Origin: Streptomyces longwoodensis
GTDB taxonomy: Bacteria > Actinomycetota > Actinomycetes > Streptomycetales > Streptomycetaceae
Direction of reading: 5' to 3'
Assembly: GCF_001514125.1 (NCBI RefSeq)
Contig: NZ_KQ948553.1
Location: 509,501 to 573,500 of the forward strand
Length of the DNA: 64,000 nucleotides
The notes under the pieces: model-generated
What the model saw: the letters and a program-made list of their open reading frames with translations, nothing else
The model's database searches: none
Told to the model about the DNA's origin: nothing
Shown here: positions 56,399 through 64,000 of the stretch, in pieces
Layout: every line of letters begins with the position of its first letter
Position numbering within the stretch: the first letter of the stretch is position 1
Made by a program: the position numbers and the translations under genes

Positions 56399-56971
56399 GT
56401 GGTCGAATACCGCATCGACCGCCACAGCGGCGTCGCCACCTACGTCCAGATCGTCCAGCAGACCAAGCAGGCCCTGCGCCTGGGCCTGCTGCGGCCCGGG
56501 GACCGGCTCCCGACCGCCCGTGAGGTCGTCGAGGCGACGGCCATCAACCCGAACACCGTGCTCAAGGCGTACCGCGAGCTGGAGCGGGAGGGCCTGGTCG
56601 AGGCCCGCCGGGGGCTCGGCACCTTCGTGCGGCGCTCCCTCGGCGCGACCCCCGCCGACGACTCCCCACTGCGCGCCGGACTGGGCGCCTGGGCGGCGGA
56701 GGCCCGCGAGGCGGGGCTGGACCGGGAGGACGTGGCCGCGCTCTTCGCCGCCGTCCTGGACGAGGTCTTCCCGGACCCGGGCAGCCCGCCCGGCCCACCG
56801 AGCCCGAGCAGACGCGACGCCCCACACAACCCCGGCGCCCCCAGCAGCACAAGCAGTCCCAGGACCCCCAGCGACCCCAGCAACCTCAGTAGCCCCTGCC
56901 GCCCCAGTAGCCCCAGTAGCCCCAGCAACCCGAGCGGCAAGCCTGCGCTCCAGGGGGGAGACCCTTCATGA
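56399..56971 (+). CDS. YtrA-subfamily GntR regulator
   Basis: A 190-residue regulator starting at a GTG (an in-frame GTG at 56390 lies inside the palindrome). The winged helix VEYRIDRHSGVATYVQIVQQTKQALRLGLLRPGDRLPTAREVVEATAINPNTVLKAYRELEREGLVEARRGLGTFV is typical of YtrA. The short helical effector region ends near residue 125; the remaining about 60 residues are Ser/Pro/Asn-rich and low in complexity. It overlaps the ABC ATPase gene at ATGA. YtrA-type regulators control cell-envelope ABC transporters by a palindrome like the one found. Confidence 0.88.
   Translation: MVEYRIDRHSGVATYVQIVQQTKQALRLGLLRPGDRLPTAREVVEATAINPNTVLKAYRELEREGLVEARRGLGTFVRRSLGATPADDSPLRAGLGAWAAEAREAGLDREDVAALFAAVLDEVFPDPGSPPGPPSPSRRDAPHNPGAPSSTSSPRTPSDPSNLSSPCRPSSPSSPSNPSGKPALQGGDPS
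56903..56929. repeat. 9-bp tandem repeat in the YtrA-type gene
   Basis: CCCAGTAGC at 56903-56911 and 56912-56920, then CCCAGCAAC. It encodes the Ser/Pro-rich tail. Confidence 0.8.
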
Positions 56972-57924
56972 CCAGCCGCCCCACCCCGTACGCCCTGCGG
57001 GCCACCGCGCTCGGCAAGCGGTTCGGGCGCCGCGGCGCCTGGGCCCTGCGCGACTGCTCGTTCCGGCTGCCCGCCGGCCGGGTCTGCGCCGTCGTAGGCC
57101 CCAACGGCGCCGGGAAGTCCACCCTGCTCGCCCTCGCCGCCGGACTCACCACGCCCTCCGAGGGCGAGGTCATCGTGCTGGGCACGGACCCGGCGTCGGC
57201 CCGCGCGCGGGTCGGCTACGTCGCCCAGGACAAGCCGCTCTACCCCCAGCTCACCGTCGCCGAGACGCTGCGCCTGGGCGCCGACCTCAACCCCGGCCAC
57301 TGGGATCCCTCCGTCGCCGAGGCCGTCGTACGGGCCGGGGAGCTGGCGCCCGGGTCGAGGATCCGCTCGCTCTCCGGCGGTCAGCGCACCCGGGTCGCCC
57401 TCGCGCTCGCGCTGGGCAAGCGGCCCGAACTGCTGCTGCTGGACGAGCCGATGGCCGACCTGGACCCGCTGGCCCGGCACGAACTGATGGGCACGCTGAT
57501 GGCGCAGGCGGCGCAGTACGGCACCACGATCGTGATGTCCTCGCACGTCGTCGCCGAGCTGGAGGACTCCTGCGACCACCTGCTGCTCGTCGGGGGCGGC
57601 CGGGTGCGGCTGGCCGGTGAGATCGACGAGCTGACCGAGGCCCACGCACGCGTGAGCGCGTCCGCCGAGACGGCCGACCTGACCGGGCACACGGTGGTGG
57701 AGTCCCGCACCACCGGCCGTCAGCTCACCGCACTGATCCGGCCGGACGGCCCGCTGCCGGCCGAGTGGCGCACCGCGTCGCCCACCCTGGAGGAACTGGT
57801 CCTCGCCTACCTCCGCAACCCGCGGGCCGCCTCCCTCACCCCCGCGGAGCCCGCCGACCGGGCCGGGACCACCACGAAGGCCGGCACGGGGAACGCCACG
57901 GCCGACACGGGGGCCGCCGCATGA
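56968..57924 (+). CDS. ABC transporter ATP-binding protein
   Basis: A 318-residue ATPase. Walker A AVVGPNGAGKSTLLALAA, Q loop VGYVAQDKPL, signature SLSGGQRTRVALALAL, Walker B LLLLDEPMADLDPLARHEL and H loop IVMSSHVVAELEDS are intact. The C-terminal 90 residues form an accessory domain ending in a disordered tail. It partners the two permeases that follow, all under the YtrA-type regulator. Multidrug or envelope-stress export is the likely role. Confidence 0.92.
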   Translation: MTSRPTPYALRATALGKRFGRRGAWALRDCSFRLPAGRVCAVVGPNGAGKSTLLALAAGLTTPSEGEVIVLGTDPASARARVGYVAQDKPLYPQLTVAETLRLGADLNPGHWDPSVAEAVVRAGELAPGSRIRSLSGGQRTRVALALALGKRPELLLLDEPMADLDPLARHELMGTLMAQAAQYGTTIVMSSHVVAELEDSCDHLLLVGGGRVRLAGEIDELTEAHARVSASAETADLTGHTVVESRTTGRQLTALIRPDGPLPAEWRTASPTLEELVLAYLRNPRAASLTPAEPADRAGTTTKAGTGNATADTGAAA

Positions 57925-59030
57925 GCGCGCTCACCTCCCCGCTGCCGACCGCTCCCGGCCCGCTGCCCGCGGCCCCCGGACGTCCCGCCGCGCTCGCCCG
58001 CGACCTGCGCTGGCTGCTGCGCCTGCACCGTCCCACCCTGTACGTCTGGGCGGCCCTGGTCGTCGTGCTGGCCGCCGCGCTGCTCTGGCTGGCGGGCCCG
58101 CTGACGGACGCGTCGGCCGACGCGTGGCGCGACTACAACGCGTGCCGGGACGGGGGGCGTTGCTCCTACTACCAGGACGCGATCCTGCGCTACAAGGACG
58201 TGTACAGCTACACGACGGTCGCCCTGACCGCGTTGCCCTTCCTGGTCGCCGCCTGGTCCGGCGCCGCCCTGATCGGCCGTGAGCTGGAGTCCGGCACCGC
58301 GCACCTCGCCTGGACGCAGGGTGTCTCCCCGGCCCGCTGGCTCGCCGTCAAGCTGGCCGCGCCGGCCGTCCTGGTCACCGCTGGCACGGGGCTGCTGGTC
58401 TGGCTGCACCACCGCGCGTGGTCGGCGGCGCACGGCCGCGTGGACACGGCGAAGTCCTGGTACGACGGCCTCACCCTGCACGCCAACGGCCCGACCACGG
58501 TCGGCCTCGCCCTCGCCGGGCTCGGGTGCGGGGCGCTGGCGGGCCTGCTGTGGCGCCGTGCGCTGCCCGCGCTGGCGACGGGCCTGGTCGCCACCGCGGC
58601 GGTCCGGGTCCTCGCGGACCGGCTGATGCCGCACCTGTGGGCGGCCGACACGGTGGTCACTCCCCTCAGCCGCGGCCCGGGGGGCGTCGGCATCACCGTC
58701 GACGAGGGCATCGTCACCTCCACGGGCGCGCACGTCCCGCTCCCGCACTGCCCGCCGGAGGACGCGGTGCACGGCTGCACGGCCACCTACGCCGAGGCGG
58801 ACGCGGTCGGCTTCTTCCACACGTACCACCCCGCCGCGCACTACTGGCCGCTCCAGCTGACCACCACGGCCGTCCTGCTGGCCCTGGTCGCCGTGCTCAC
58901 GGTGATCGCGTTCCGCCTGCTCGGGCGGTCGACCGGCGGAGCCGCCCGGGGCCGCCGGACGGCGGGAGCCGGCCAGGAACGCCAGGGCCGTCGGACCGCA
59001 GCCGCCCGTCGGACGGGAGTCGCCGCATGA
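57921..59030 (+). CDS. ABC transporter permease
   Basis: A 369-residue membrane protein. Hydrophobic segments include TLYVWAALVVVLAAALLWLAG, TVALTALPFLVAAWSGAALIG, LAAPAVLVTAGTGLLVWL, GLALAGLGCGALAGLLW and LQLTTTAVLLALVAVLTVIAF. GRELESGTAHLAWTQGVSPARWLAVKL is shared with the next gene and is a marker of this permease type. A large extracytoplasmic loop lies between. It overlaps the ATPase stop (ATGA) and the next permease. Its last about 35 residues are Arg/Gly-rich. Confidence 0.85.
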   Translation: MSALTSPLPTAPGPLPAAPGRPAALARDLRWLLRLHRPTLYVWAALVVVLAAALLWLAGPLTDASADAWRDYNACRDGGRCSYYQDAILRYKDVYSYTTVALTALPFLVAAWSGAALIGRELESGTAHLAWTQGVSPARWLAVKLAAPAVLVTAGTGLLVWLHHRAWSAAHGRVDTAKSWYDGLTLHANGPTTVGLALAGLGCGALAGLLWRRALPALATGLVATAAVRVLADRLMPHLWAADTVVTPLSRGPGGVGITVDEGIVTSTGAHVPLPHCPPEDAVHGCTATYAEADAVGFFHTYHPAAHYWPLQLTTTAVLLALVAVLTVIAFRLLGRSTGGAARGRRTAGAGQERQGRRTAAARRTGVAA

Positions 59031-60007
59031 CCGCGCTCACCGATGAGCGGGCCGTCACCGCGCCGTCCGCCGCCCCGCGCGCGTGGGGCACCGCGCGGAC
59101 CGTCCTGCGGCTGCACCGCACCGCGCTGCTGCTGTGGGTGGCTGTCGTGGCGGGACTGTCGGGCTGGCTGGTATGGCTGACGCTGGTCACGGCCCCCGCC
59201 GAGCGGGCGGCCATCGACTGCGCCGGCGAGGACTTCTGCGACAGCACCGTGCCCGGCCTCGGCTTCGGCACCCCGGTCGGCTGGATCGGGATGCTCGTGG
59301 CCTACGCCTTCCTCGCGGTGGCCGCGTTCGCGGGCGGCGCGCTCATCGGCCGGGAGGTGGAGTCGGGCACCGCGCGCCTCGCGTGGACCCAGTCCGTCAC
59401 GCCCGCCCGCTGGCTGGCGGCCAAGCTCGCCGTGCCGGCGCTGGTGATCGCGGGCGGCATGACCGTGCTGGTCCTGGTGTTCCGCTGGTCCTGGCACTCC
59501 GATCCCCACCTGGTGTTCGAGGAGTGGAGCGGGGCCGCGCCGTTCCTGGCCCGTGGCCCGGCCACCGTCGCGTACGCCCTGTGCGCCCTGGCCGTCGGCG
59601 CGCTCACCGCGCTCCTGCTGCGCCGCGCCCTGCCCGCGCTCGGCGTCTCGCCGGCCGTCATGGGGCTGCTGAACCTGGCCCTCACCCGCCTGCGCCCCTC
59701 CCTGTGGCCGCAGGTGCACCGCACCTCGGCGACGGTGGTCGTCACGCCGGAGCACGCGTGGGTGCTGGACGAGGGCGCCCTGGTCCACGGCCGGCCCCGG
59801 ACCGGCGTCCCGTACTGGAACTGCGGCGGCGCCCCCGCCGCGGCCCGGCGCTGCCTGGACGACCTGGGCGTCACCGGCTACTACGCCTCGTACCACCCGC
59901 AGTCCCACTTCTGGCCGCTGCACCTGGTCGAGACGGCCGTCGTGCTGGCGGTGGCCGCGCTGGCGACCGCCGCGGCCTTCGCCGTCGTACGCCACCGGAC
60001 GCGCTGA
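59027..60007 (+). CDS. ABC transporter permease
   Basis: A 326-residue membrane protein paralogous to the previous gene: GREVESGTARLAWTQSVTPARWLAAKLAVPAL and HFWPLHLVETAVVLAVAALATAAAFAVV match it. About six transmembrane segments. It overlaps the previous gene at ATGA and ends the operon. A long stem-loop lies downstream. Confidence 0.85.
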   Translation: MTALTDERAVTAPSAAPRAWGTARTVLRLHRTALLLWVAVVAGLSGWLVWLTLVTAPAERAAIDCAGEDFCDSTVPGLGFGTPVGWIGMLVAYAFLAVAAFAGGALIGREVESGTARLAWTQSVTPARWLAAKLAVPALVIAGGMTVLVLVFRWSWHSDPHLVFEEWSGAAPFLARGPATVAYALCALAVGALTALLLRRALPALGVSPAVMGLLNLALTRLRPSLWPQVHRTSATVVVTPEHAWVLDEGALVHGRPRTGVPYWNCGGAPAAARRCLDDLGVTGYYASYHPQSHFWPLHLVETAVVLAVAALATAAAFAVVRHRTR

Positions 60008-60320
60008 CGCGGGGAGGCCGCGGCGCGGTACCACCGGCGTCGTCCACGCCCTGCACCCCCCGCGCGTACGCACGCGTGACCCACGACCGGGACGCCACGC
60101 GTGCGTACGCGCCCCACGACCCCCACGAACCCCCGCGGGACCCTCCCCGCTATCCCGCACGTCATGTCTCCGTAACCGGTGATTCAGACGACCTTGCGAC
60201 GCTCGGCCAATGAACGCCGCCGTGCCCGAGCCCTCGCCGCCCCCCGACGGGACCGCCGCCGTGCTCCCGCCCGCGCGTTCCGACGCGCCTGTCCCGCTCG
60301 TAGCGCGGAACAATGAATCC
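60008..60320. other. Intergenic region upstream of ppk
   Basis: About 313 bp. It holds a terminator-like inverted repeat (60062-60112) and the ppk control region. In-frame codons before 60321 are Pro/Ala-rich and unlikely to be translated. Known PhoP control of ppk in Streptomyces suggests PHO boxes here, but I could not identify them with confidence. Confidence 0.6.
60062..60112 (+). terminator. Inverted repeat after the ABC operon
   Basis: A 17-bp perfect stem (GCGCGTACGCACGCGTG at 60062-60078, complement at 60096-60112) with a 17-nt loop. Confidence 0.7.
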
Positions 60321-62552
60321 ATGAGCCAGCAGAACTCCCAGGCCAAGGTCCAGCACGCGCAGCCCTCCGTGGGCTCCATCGCCGCGCACCGCCCGCACAC
60401 CGTGGCCGCCGTGGTCTCCGATCTGGAACCCGACCTCGACGCGGACCTCGACGCGTACGAGGACACCGTGGTGGACGGCGTCCAGCTGCCGCAGGGTCGT
60501 TTCCTCGACCGGGAGCGCAGCTGGCTCGCGTTCAACGAGCGGGTCCTGGAGCTCGCCGAGGACCCCGACACCCCCCTGTTGGAGCGGGCGAACTTCCTCG
60601 CCATCTTCGCCAGCAACCTCGACGAGTTCTTCATGGTCCGGGTGGCCGGCCTGAAGCGCCGCATCGCCACCGGTGTCGCCACCCGCTCCGCGTCCGGCCT
60701 CCAGCCGCGCGAGGTGCTGGAGATGATCTGGGCCCGCTCGCGCGAGCTGATGGCCCGGCACGCCGCGTGCTACCACGAGGACGTCGCCCCCGCACTCGCG
60801 GAGGAGGGCATCCACCTGGTCCGCTGGAGCGAGCTGGCCGAGAAGGAGCAGGCGCGGCTGTTCACGCTGTTCCGGCACCAGATCTTCCCGGTCCTGACCC
60901 CCCTCGCGGTCGACCCGGCGCACCCCTTCCCGTACATATCGGGCCTGTCGCTGAACCTCGCGGTGGTCGTGCGCAATCCGGTCAGCGGCCACAAGCACTT
61001 CGCGCGCGTGAAGGTGCCGCCGCTGCTGTCCCGGTTCCTGGAGAGCTCCCCGGGCCGCTACGTCCCCATCGAGGACGTCATCGGCGCGCACCTGGAGGAG
61101 CTGTTCCCGGGCATGGAGGTGCTGGAGCACCACGCGTTCCGGCTCACCCGCAACGAGGACCTCGAGGTCGAGGAGGATGACGCGGAGAACCTGCTCCAGG
61201 CGCTGGAGAAGGAGCTCATGCGGCGCCGCTTCGGGCCGCCGGTGCGCCTGGAGGTCGAGGAGTCCATCGACCGCGAGGTGCTGGACCTGCTGGTGCGCGA
61301 GCTGAAGATCTCCGAGGCGGAGGTCTACCCGCTGCCCGGCCCGCTCGACCTGACCGGCCTGTTCCGCATCCACGGCCTGGACCGGCCCGAGCTGAAGTAC
61401 CCCCGGTTCATCGCCGGCACCCACCGTGACCTGGCCGAGGTCGAGTCGGCGTCCGCGCCGGACATCTTCGCCGCGCTGCGCCAGCGGGACGTGCTGCTGC
61501 ACCACCCGTACGACTCGTTCTCCACGTCCGTGCAGGCCTTCCTGGAGCAGGCGGCGGCCGACCCGGACGTGCTGGCCATCAAGCAGACCCTGTACCGCAC
61601 CTCCGGCGACTCCCCGATCGTCGACGCGCTGATCGACGCGGCCGAGGCCGGCAAGCAGGTCCTGGTGCTGGTGGAGATCAAGGCCCGCTTCGACGAGCAC
61701 GCCAACATCAAGTGGGCGCGCAAGCTGGAGGAGGCCGGCTGCCACGTCGTCTACGGCCTGGTCGGGCTGAAGACGCACTGCAAGCTGTCCCTCGTGGTCC
61801 GCCAGGAGGGCGAGACGCTGCGCCGCTACTGCCACGTCGGCACCGGCAACTACCACCCCAAGACGGCCCGGCTCTACGAGGACCTCGGGCTGCTCACCGC
61901 CGACCCGCAGGTCGGCGCGGACCTGTCCGACCTGTTCAACCGGCTCTCCGGGTACTCGCGCCGCGAGACCTACCGCCGGCTGCTGGTCGCCCCCAAGTCC
62001 CTGCGCGACGGCCTGGTCTCGCGGATCAACGCCGAGGCCCAGCACCACCGCGCGGGCCGCCCGGCGTTCATCCGCATCAAGGTCAACTCGATGGTCGACG
62101 AGGCGGTCATCGACGCCCTGTACCGCGCGTCGCAGGCGGGCGTGCCGGTCGACGTCTGGGTGCGCGGCATCTGCGCGGTACGCCCGGGGGTCGCGGGCCT
62201 GTCGGAGAACATCCGGGTCCGCTCGATCCTCGGCCGCTTCCTGGAGCACTCGCGGGTCTTCGCCTTCGGCAACGGCGGCGAGCCCGAGGTGTGGATCGGC
62301 AGCGCCGACATGATGCACCGCAACCTCGACCGCCGCATCGAGGCGCTCGTGCGGGTCGTCGACCCGGGCCACCGCGCCGCGCTCAACCGGCTGCTGGAGA
62401 CCGGCATGTCCGACGCCACCGCGTCCTGGCACCTGGGCGCGGACGGCGAGTGGACCCGGCACGCGACCGATGCGGACGGCGCGCCCCTGCGCAACGTCCA
62501 GGAGATGCTCATAGACGCCCGGAGGCGCCGGCGTGGCACAGCGACACCATGA
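60321..62552 (+). CDS. ppk: Polyphosphate kinase
   Basis: A 743-residue enzyme that reversibly transfers the terminal phosphate of ATP to polyphosphate, at the membrane/cytosol. N-terminal domain: FLDRERSWLAFNERVLELAEDPDTPLLER; middle: HHPYDSF. The catalytic histidines are in HANIKWARKLEEAGCHVVYG and in LKTHCKLSLVVRQEG, with RRYCHVGTGNYHPKTARLYEDLGLLT and DVWVRGICAVRPG further on, and GSADMMHRNLDRRIEAL near the C-terminus. All PPK1 landmarks are present. ATG at 60321 begins the conserved part (MSQQ). It overlaps the CHAD gene by 20 nt. Confidence 0.95.
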   Translation: MSQQNSQAKVQHAQPSVGSIAAHRPHTVAAVVSDLEPDLDADLDAYEDTVVDGVQLPQGRFLDRERSWLAFNERVLELAEDPDTPLLERANFLAIFASNLDEFFMVRVAGLKRRIATGVATRSASGLQPREVLEMIWARSRELMARHAACYHEDVAPALAEEGIHLVRWSELAEKEQARLFTLFRHQIFPVLTPLAVDPAHPFPYISGLSLNLAVVVRNPVSGHKHFARVKVPPLLSRFLESSPGRYVPIEDVIGAHLEELFPGMEVLEHHAFRLTRNEDLEVEEDDAENLLQALEKELMRRRFGPPVRLEVEESIDREVLDLLVRELKISEAEVYPLPGPLDLTGLFRIHGLDRPELKYPRFIAGTHRDLAEVESASAPDIFAALRQRDVLLHHPYDSFSTSVQAFLEQAAADPDVLAIKQTLYRTSGDSPIVDALIDAAEAGKQVLVLVEIKARFDEHANIKWARKLEEAGCHVVYGLVGLKTHCKLSLVVRQEGETLRRYCHVGTGNYHPKTARLYEDLGLLTADPQVGADLSDLFNRLSGYSRRETYRRLLVAPKSLRDGLVSRINAEAQHHRAGRPAFIRIKVNSMVDEAVIDALYRASQAGVPVDVWVRGICAVRPGVAGLSENIRVRSILGRFLEHSRVFAFGNGGEPEVWIGSADMMHRNLDRRIEALVRVVDPGHRAALNRLLETGMSDATASWHLGADGEWTRHATDADGAPLRNVQEMLIDARRRRRGTATP

Positions 62553-63864
62553 CCTGACGGACTCCGCGGCCGGGGCTCCGGTGACGGGGGACGCCCTCGC
62601 GGGCTACCTCCGCGCCCGGGCCACGGAGTTCCTCCGCGCGCTGCGGCTGCAGCGCGCGGGCGGGTCCCACGGGGGGACCGACGAGGCGGCCGAGGCGGCG
62701 CGCGCCCTGCGCCGCTCGGCCCGCCGCATCAGCGGCAGCCTGCACACCTTCCGGGCCCTCCTGGACGCCGACTGGTCGGAGGAGATCCGCCCCGAGCTGG
62801 CCTGGCTGTCGGGGACGCTGGCCCTGGAGCACGCGTACGAGGCCCGGCTGGAGCGGCTGCTGCTGGCGCTCCAGCGGCTGTCGGGCGCGACGGCGGTCCC
62901 CGGGCAGGGAGCGGGCGGGGGCGCCCCCCTGCCCGGGACGGCCGCCCTCCCCGACCCGGCCGAGGCGTCCACCGCGCCCCGGACCGCCCCCGGCACGGCC
63001 CACCCACCGGCCACCTCCCGCACCGCCGGAAGTCCTGCGGCCGCCTCCCGCACTGCCGGGGGCGCGCCGGTCACCTCCCGCGCCACGGGGAACGGGGCCG
63101 TCACCTCCCGGGCCACCGGGAGCACGTCCGCCGCGTCCCGTGCCGCGGGCGCACCGGCCGACTCCCGCGCCACGGGCACCGCCACCGCCTCCCCCGGGCC
63201 CGTGGCCACCGCGCCCGCCCCCGGCCCCCTGGTCGAGCGCGGGAACCTCACCGTCGGCGCCGCCAAGGCCGGCGCCCTGCTCGACCGCCAGCTCACGCTC
63301 GCCCGCACCCGCGCCCACTCCACGGCGCTGCAGGCGCTGGGCTCTTCCCGCTTCCACGCCGTCGCGGACAAGGTCGCCGTCCTGGCCAGCGAGGTCCCGC
63401 TGACCCCGGACGCCCCCGGCACCGACCTGGTGCCGCTCGCCACGGCCGCCGAGGAGCGGCTCACCGACGCGGTCGCCGCGCTGCCCCTGGTCACCGCGGG
63501 CCACCCGTACAACGCCGAGGCGCTGGTCCACGGCCTGTCCCCGGACACCGCCCCGCACCCGCAGGACGCGCCCTGGCACCAGGTACGGCTGCTGCTGCGC
63601 CTGCACCGGTACGCGCTGGAGGTGCTGCACGACGGCGACTGCCCGCCCGACGCGCGCCTGATCGCCGCGGGCGAGGCCCTGGACCGGCACCGGGACGCCT
63701 CGGAGGCGGCGGCCGCCGCGGCCCAGGCGGCCCGCACCCCCCGGATCGCGCCCGCGACGGCGTACGCCCTCGGGGTGCTGCACGCCGACCAGCGGCACGA
63801 GGTGGAGGCGGCCCGGTACGCGTTCCAGCGGGCCTGGCAGAGACCCGCCGTCACCACAGCCTGA
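62533..63864 (+). CDS. pptA: CHAD-domain polyphosphate-associated protein
   Basis: A 443-residue protein with CHAD (conserved histidine alpha-helical) domain features. Two helical halves (about 15-120 and 235-443) contain basic, His-containing helices such as ARALRRSARRISGSLHTFRALL and PWHQVRLLLRLHRYALEVLHDG. Between them lies a long Ala/Ser/Thr/Pro linker with tandem SRATG-like units. CHAD proteins bind polyphosphate, and in Streptomyces the gene overlaps ppk and is known as pptA. The GTG start lies inside the 3' end of ppk, so translation is coupled. Confidence 0.85.
   Translation: MAQRHHDLTDSAAGAPVTGDALAGYLRARATEFLRALRLQRAGGSHGGTDEAAEAARALRRSARRISGSLHTFRALLDADWSEEIRPELAWLSGTLALEHAYEARLERLLLALQRLSGATAVPGQGAGGGAPLPGTAALPDPAEASTAPRTAPGTAHPPATSRTAGSPAAASRTAGGAPVTSRATGNGAVTSRATGSTSAASRAAGAPADSRATGTATASPGPVATAPAPGPLVERGNLTVGAAKAGALLDRQLTLARTRAHSTALQALGSSRFHAVADKVAVLASEVPLTPDAPGTDLVPLATAAEERLTDAVAALPLVTAGHPYNAEALVHGLSPDTAPHPQDAPWHQVRLLLRLHRYALEVLHDGDCPPDARLIAAGEALDRHRDASEAAAAAAQAARTPRIAPATAYALGVLHADQRHEVEAARYAFQRAWQRPAVTTA
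63007..63180. repeat. Imperfect tandem repeats in the CHAD gene linker
   Basis: Repeated units encode (T/S)SR(T/A)(A/T)G with five- to six-residue spacers, about six times. The DNA units share CCTCCCGC followed by CCGGG or similar. Confidence 0.75.
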
Positions 63865-63916
63865 CCCCTACTCCCCTTCCCGTCCCCTTCGCCCTCCCTG
63901 AGGCGGTGACCCCACG

Positions 63917-64000
63917 GTGAGCTCCCCGAAGGACCCTCAGTACCCCCAGGGCGCGTACGGCCCGGAGGACCCCGGCGACACCCCCGTCCTGGCGGCCGGC
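63917..64000 (+). CDS. NUDIX hydrolase, 5' part
   Basis: The first 28 codons of a gene cut by the window edge. It starts at a GTG after GAGGCGGTGACCCCACG. The translated start (SSPKDPQYPQGAYG, then DTPVLAAG) resembles the N-terminus of actinobacterial NUDIX/MutT proteins, where TVLAAG opens the first strand of the fold. The gene order next to ppk and the CHAD gene agrees with a mutT-like gene. The NUDIX box lies outside the window. Confidence 0.55.
   Translation, partial: MSSPKDPQYPQGAYGPEDPGDTPVLAAG

Noticed and set aside
60112..60320. PHO boxes upstream of ppk
   Set aside because: PhoP control is expected from the literature, but I saw no convincing GTTCAY-type 11-bp repeats, so none is claimed.
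1..64000. tRNA, rRNA genes, insertion sequences or prophage genes
   Set aside because: No cloverleaf, rRNA segment, transposase or integrase was recognised on either strand.

Overview
This window reads as the chromosomal core of a Streptomyces (high-GC actinomycete). Apart from one AT-richer insert, third codon positions are overwhelmingly G/C, GTG starts and ATGA/GTGA overlaps are frequent, and the gene set is typically streptomycete: mycothiol genes mshA and mshD, the nitrogen regulator glnR, the nickel regulator nur, the sporulation anti-sigma factor rsiG, the devA/devB/devE regulators, and ppk with a CHAD-protein partner. From memory, the order matches the S. coelicolor SCO4209 (gpm) to SCO4145 (ppk) stretch read in descending number. 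I could not run a search to confirm that.

Layout. 1-2.9 kb: a DUF2000 protein, an MFS exporter and phosphoglycerate mutase. 2.9-5.7 kb: an AT-richer insert carrying one large DUF262-AlbA_2-like fusion protein flanked by about 1 kb without convincing genes. 5.7-11.6 kb: a small membrane protein, a TetR/EamA pair, two methyltransferases, a YbjN protein and mshA. 11.9-19.9 kb: an NlpC/P60 endopeptidase, a PP2C phosphatase, an XRE regulator with a HBHA-like protein, a PhzF/HxlR divergent pair, GNAT and HAD proteins. 19.9-25.1 kb: a HelD-like helicase with a TetR regulator, then a double phosphotransferase. 25.3-29.4 kb: three dev-type GntR regulators, two 60-residue membrane hairpin proteins and the devB phosphatase. 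29.8-36.1 kb: an Eis-like acetyltransferase, rsiG, dtd, ygfZ, nur, a nitrobindin-like protein, a 32-residue membrane peptide, a frameshifted gene, a DsrE-like protein and DUF3099. 36.2-42.2 kb: a MoaD-like protein, two envelope proteins, a cysteine-containing leader peptide ahead of a rhodanese/DUF1416 operon, an alpha/beta hydrolase and glnR. 42.2-51.3 kb: a LacI regulator, an HtrA-like protease with a two-component system, pectinesterase, 5'-nucleotidase and mshD. 51.3-60.0 kb: two convergent ABC-transporter operons, one headed by an ECF sigma factor and one by a YtrA-type GntR regulator. 60.3-64.0 kb: ppk, a CHAD protein and the start of a NUDIX gene.

Common themes. At least sixteen genes have a -10-like TANNNT hexamer 6-7 nt before the start codon and no Shine-Dalgarno sequence, so leaderless transcription looks widespread. 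Several regulators have a clear palindrome at their own promoter. The best candidates for undescribed biology are the DUF262-AlbA_2 fusion insert, the repeated GntR/60-residue-hairpin modules around devA, and the small translationally coupled reading frames in the ECF-sigma/ABC operon.
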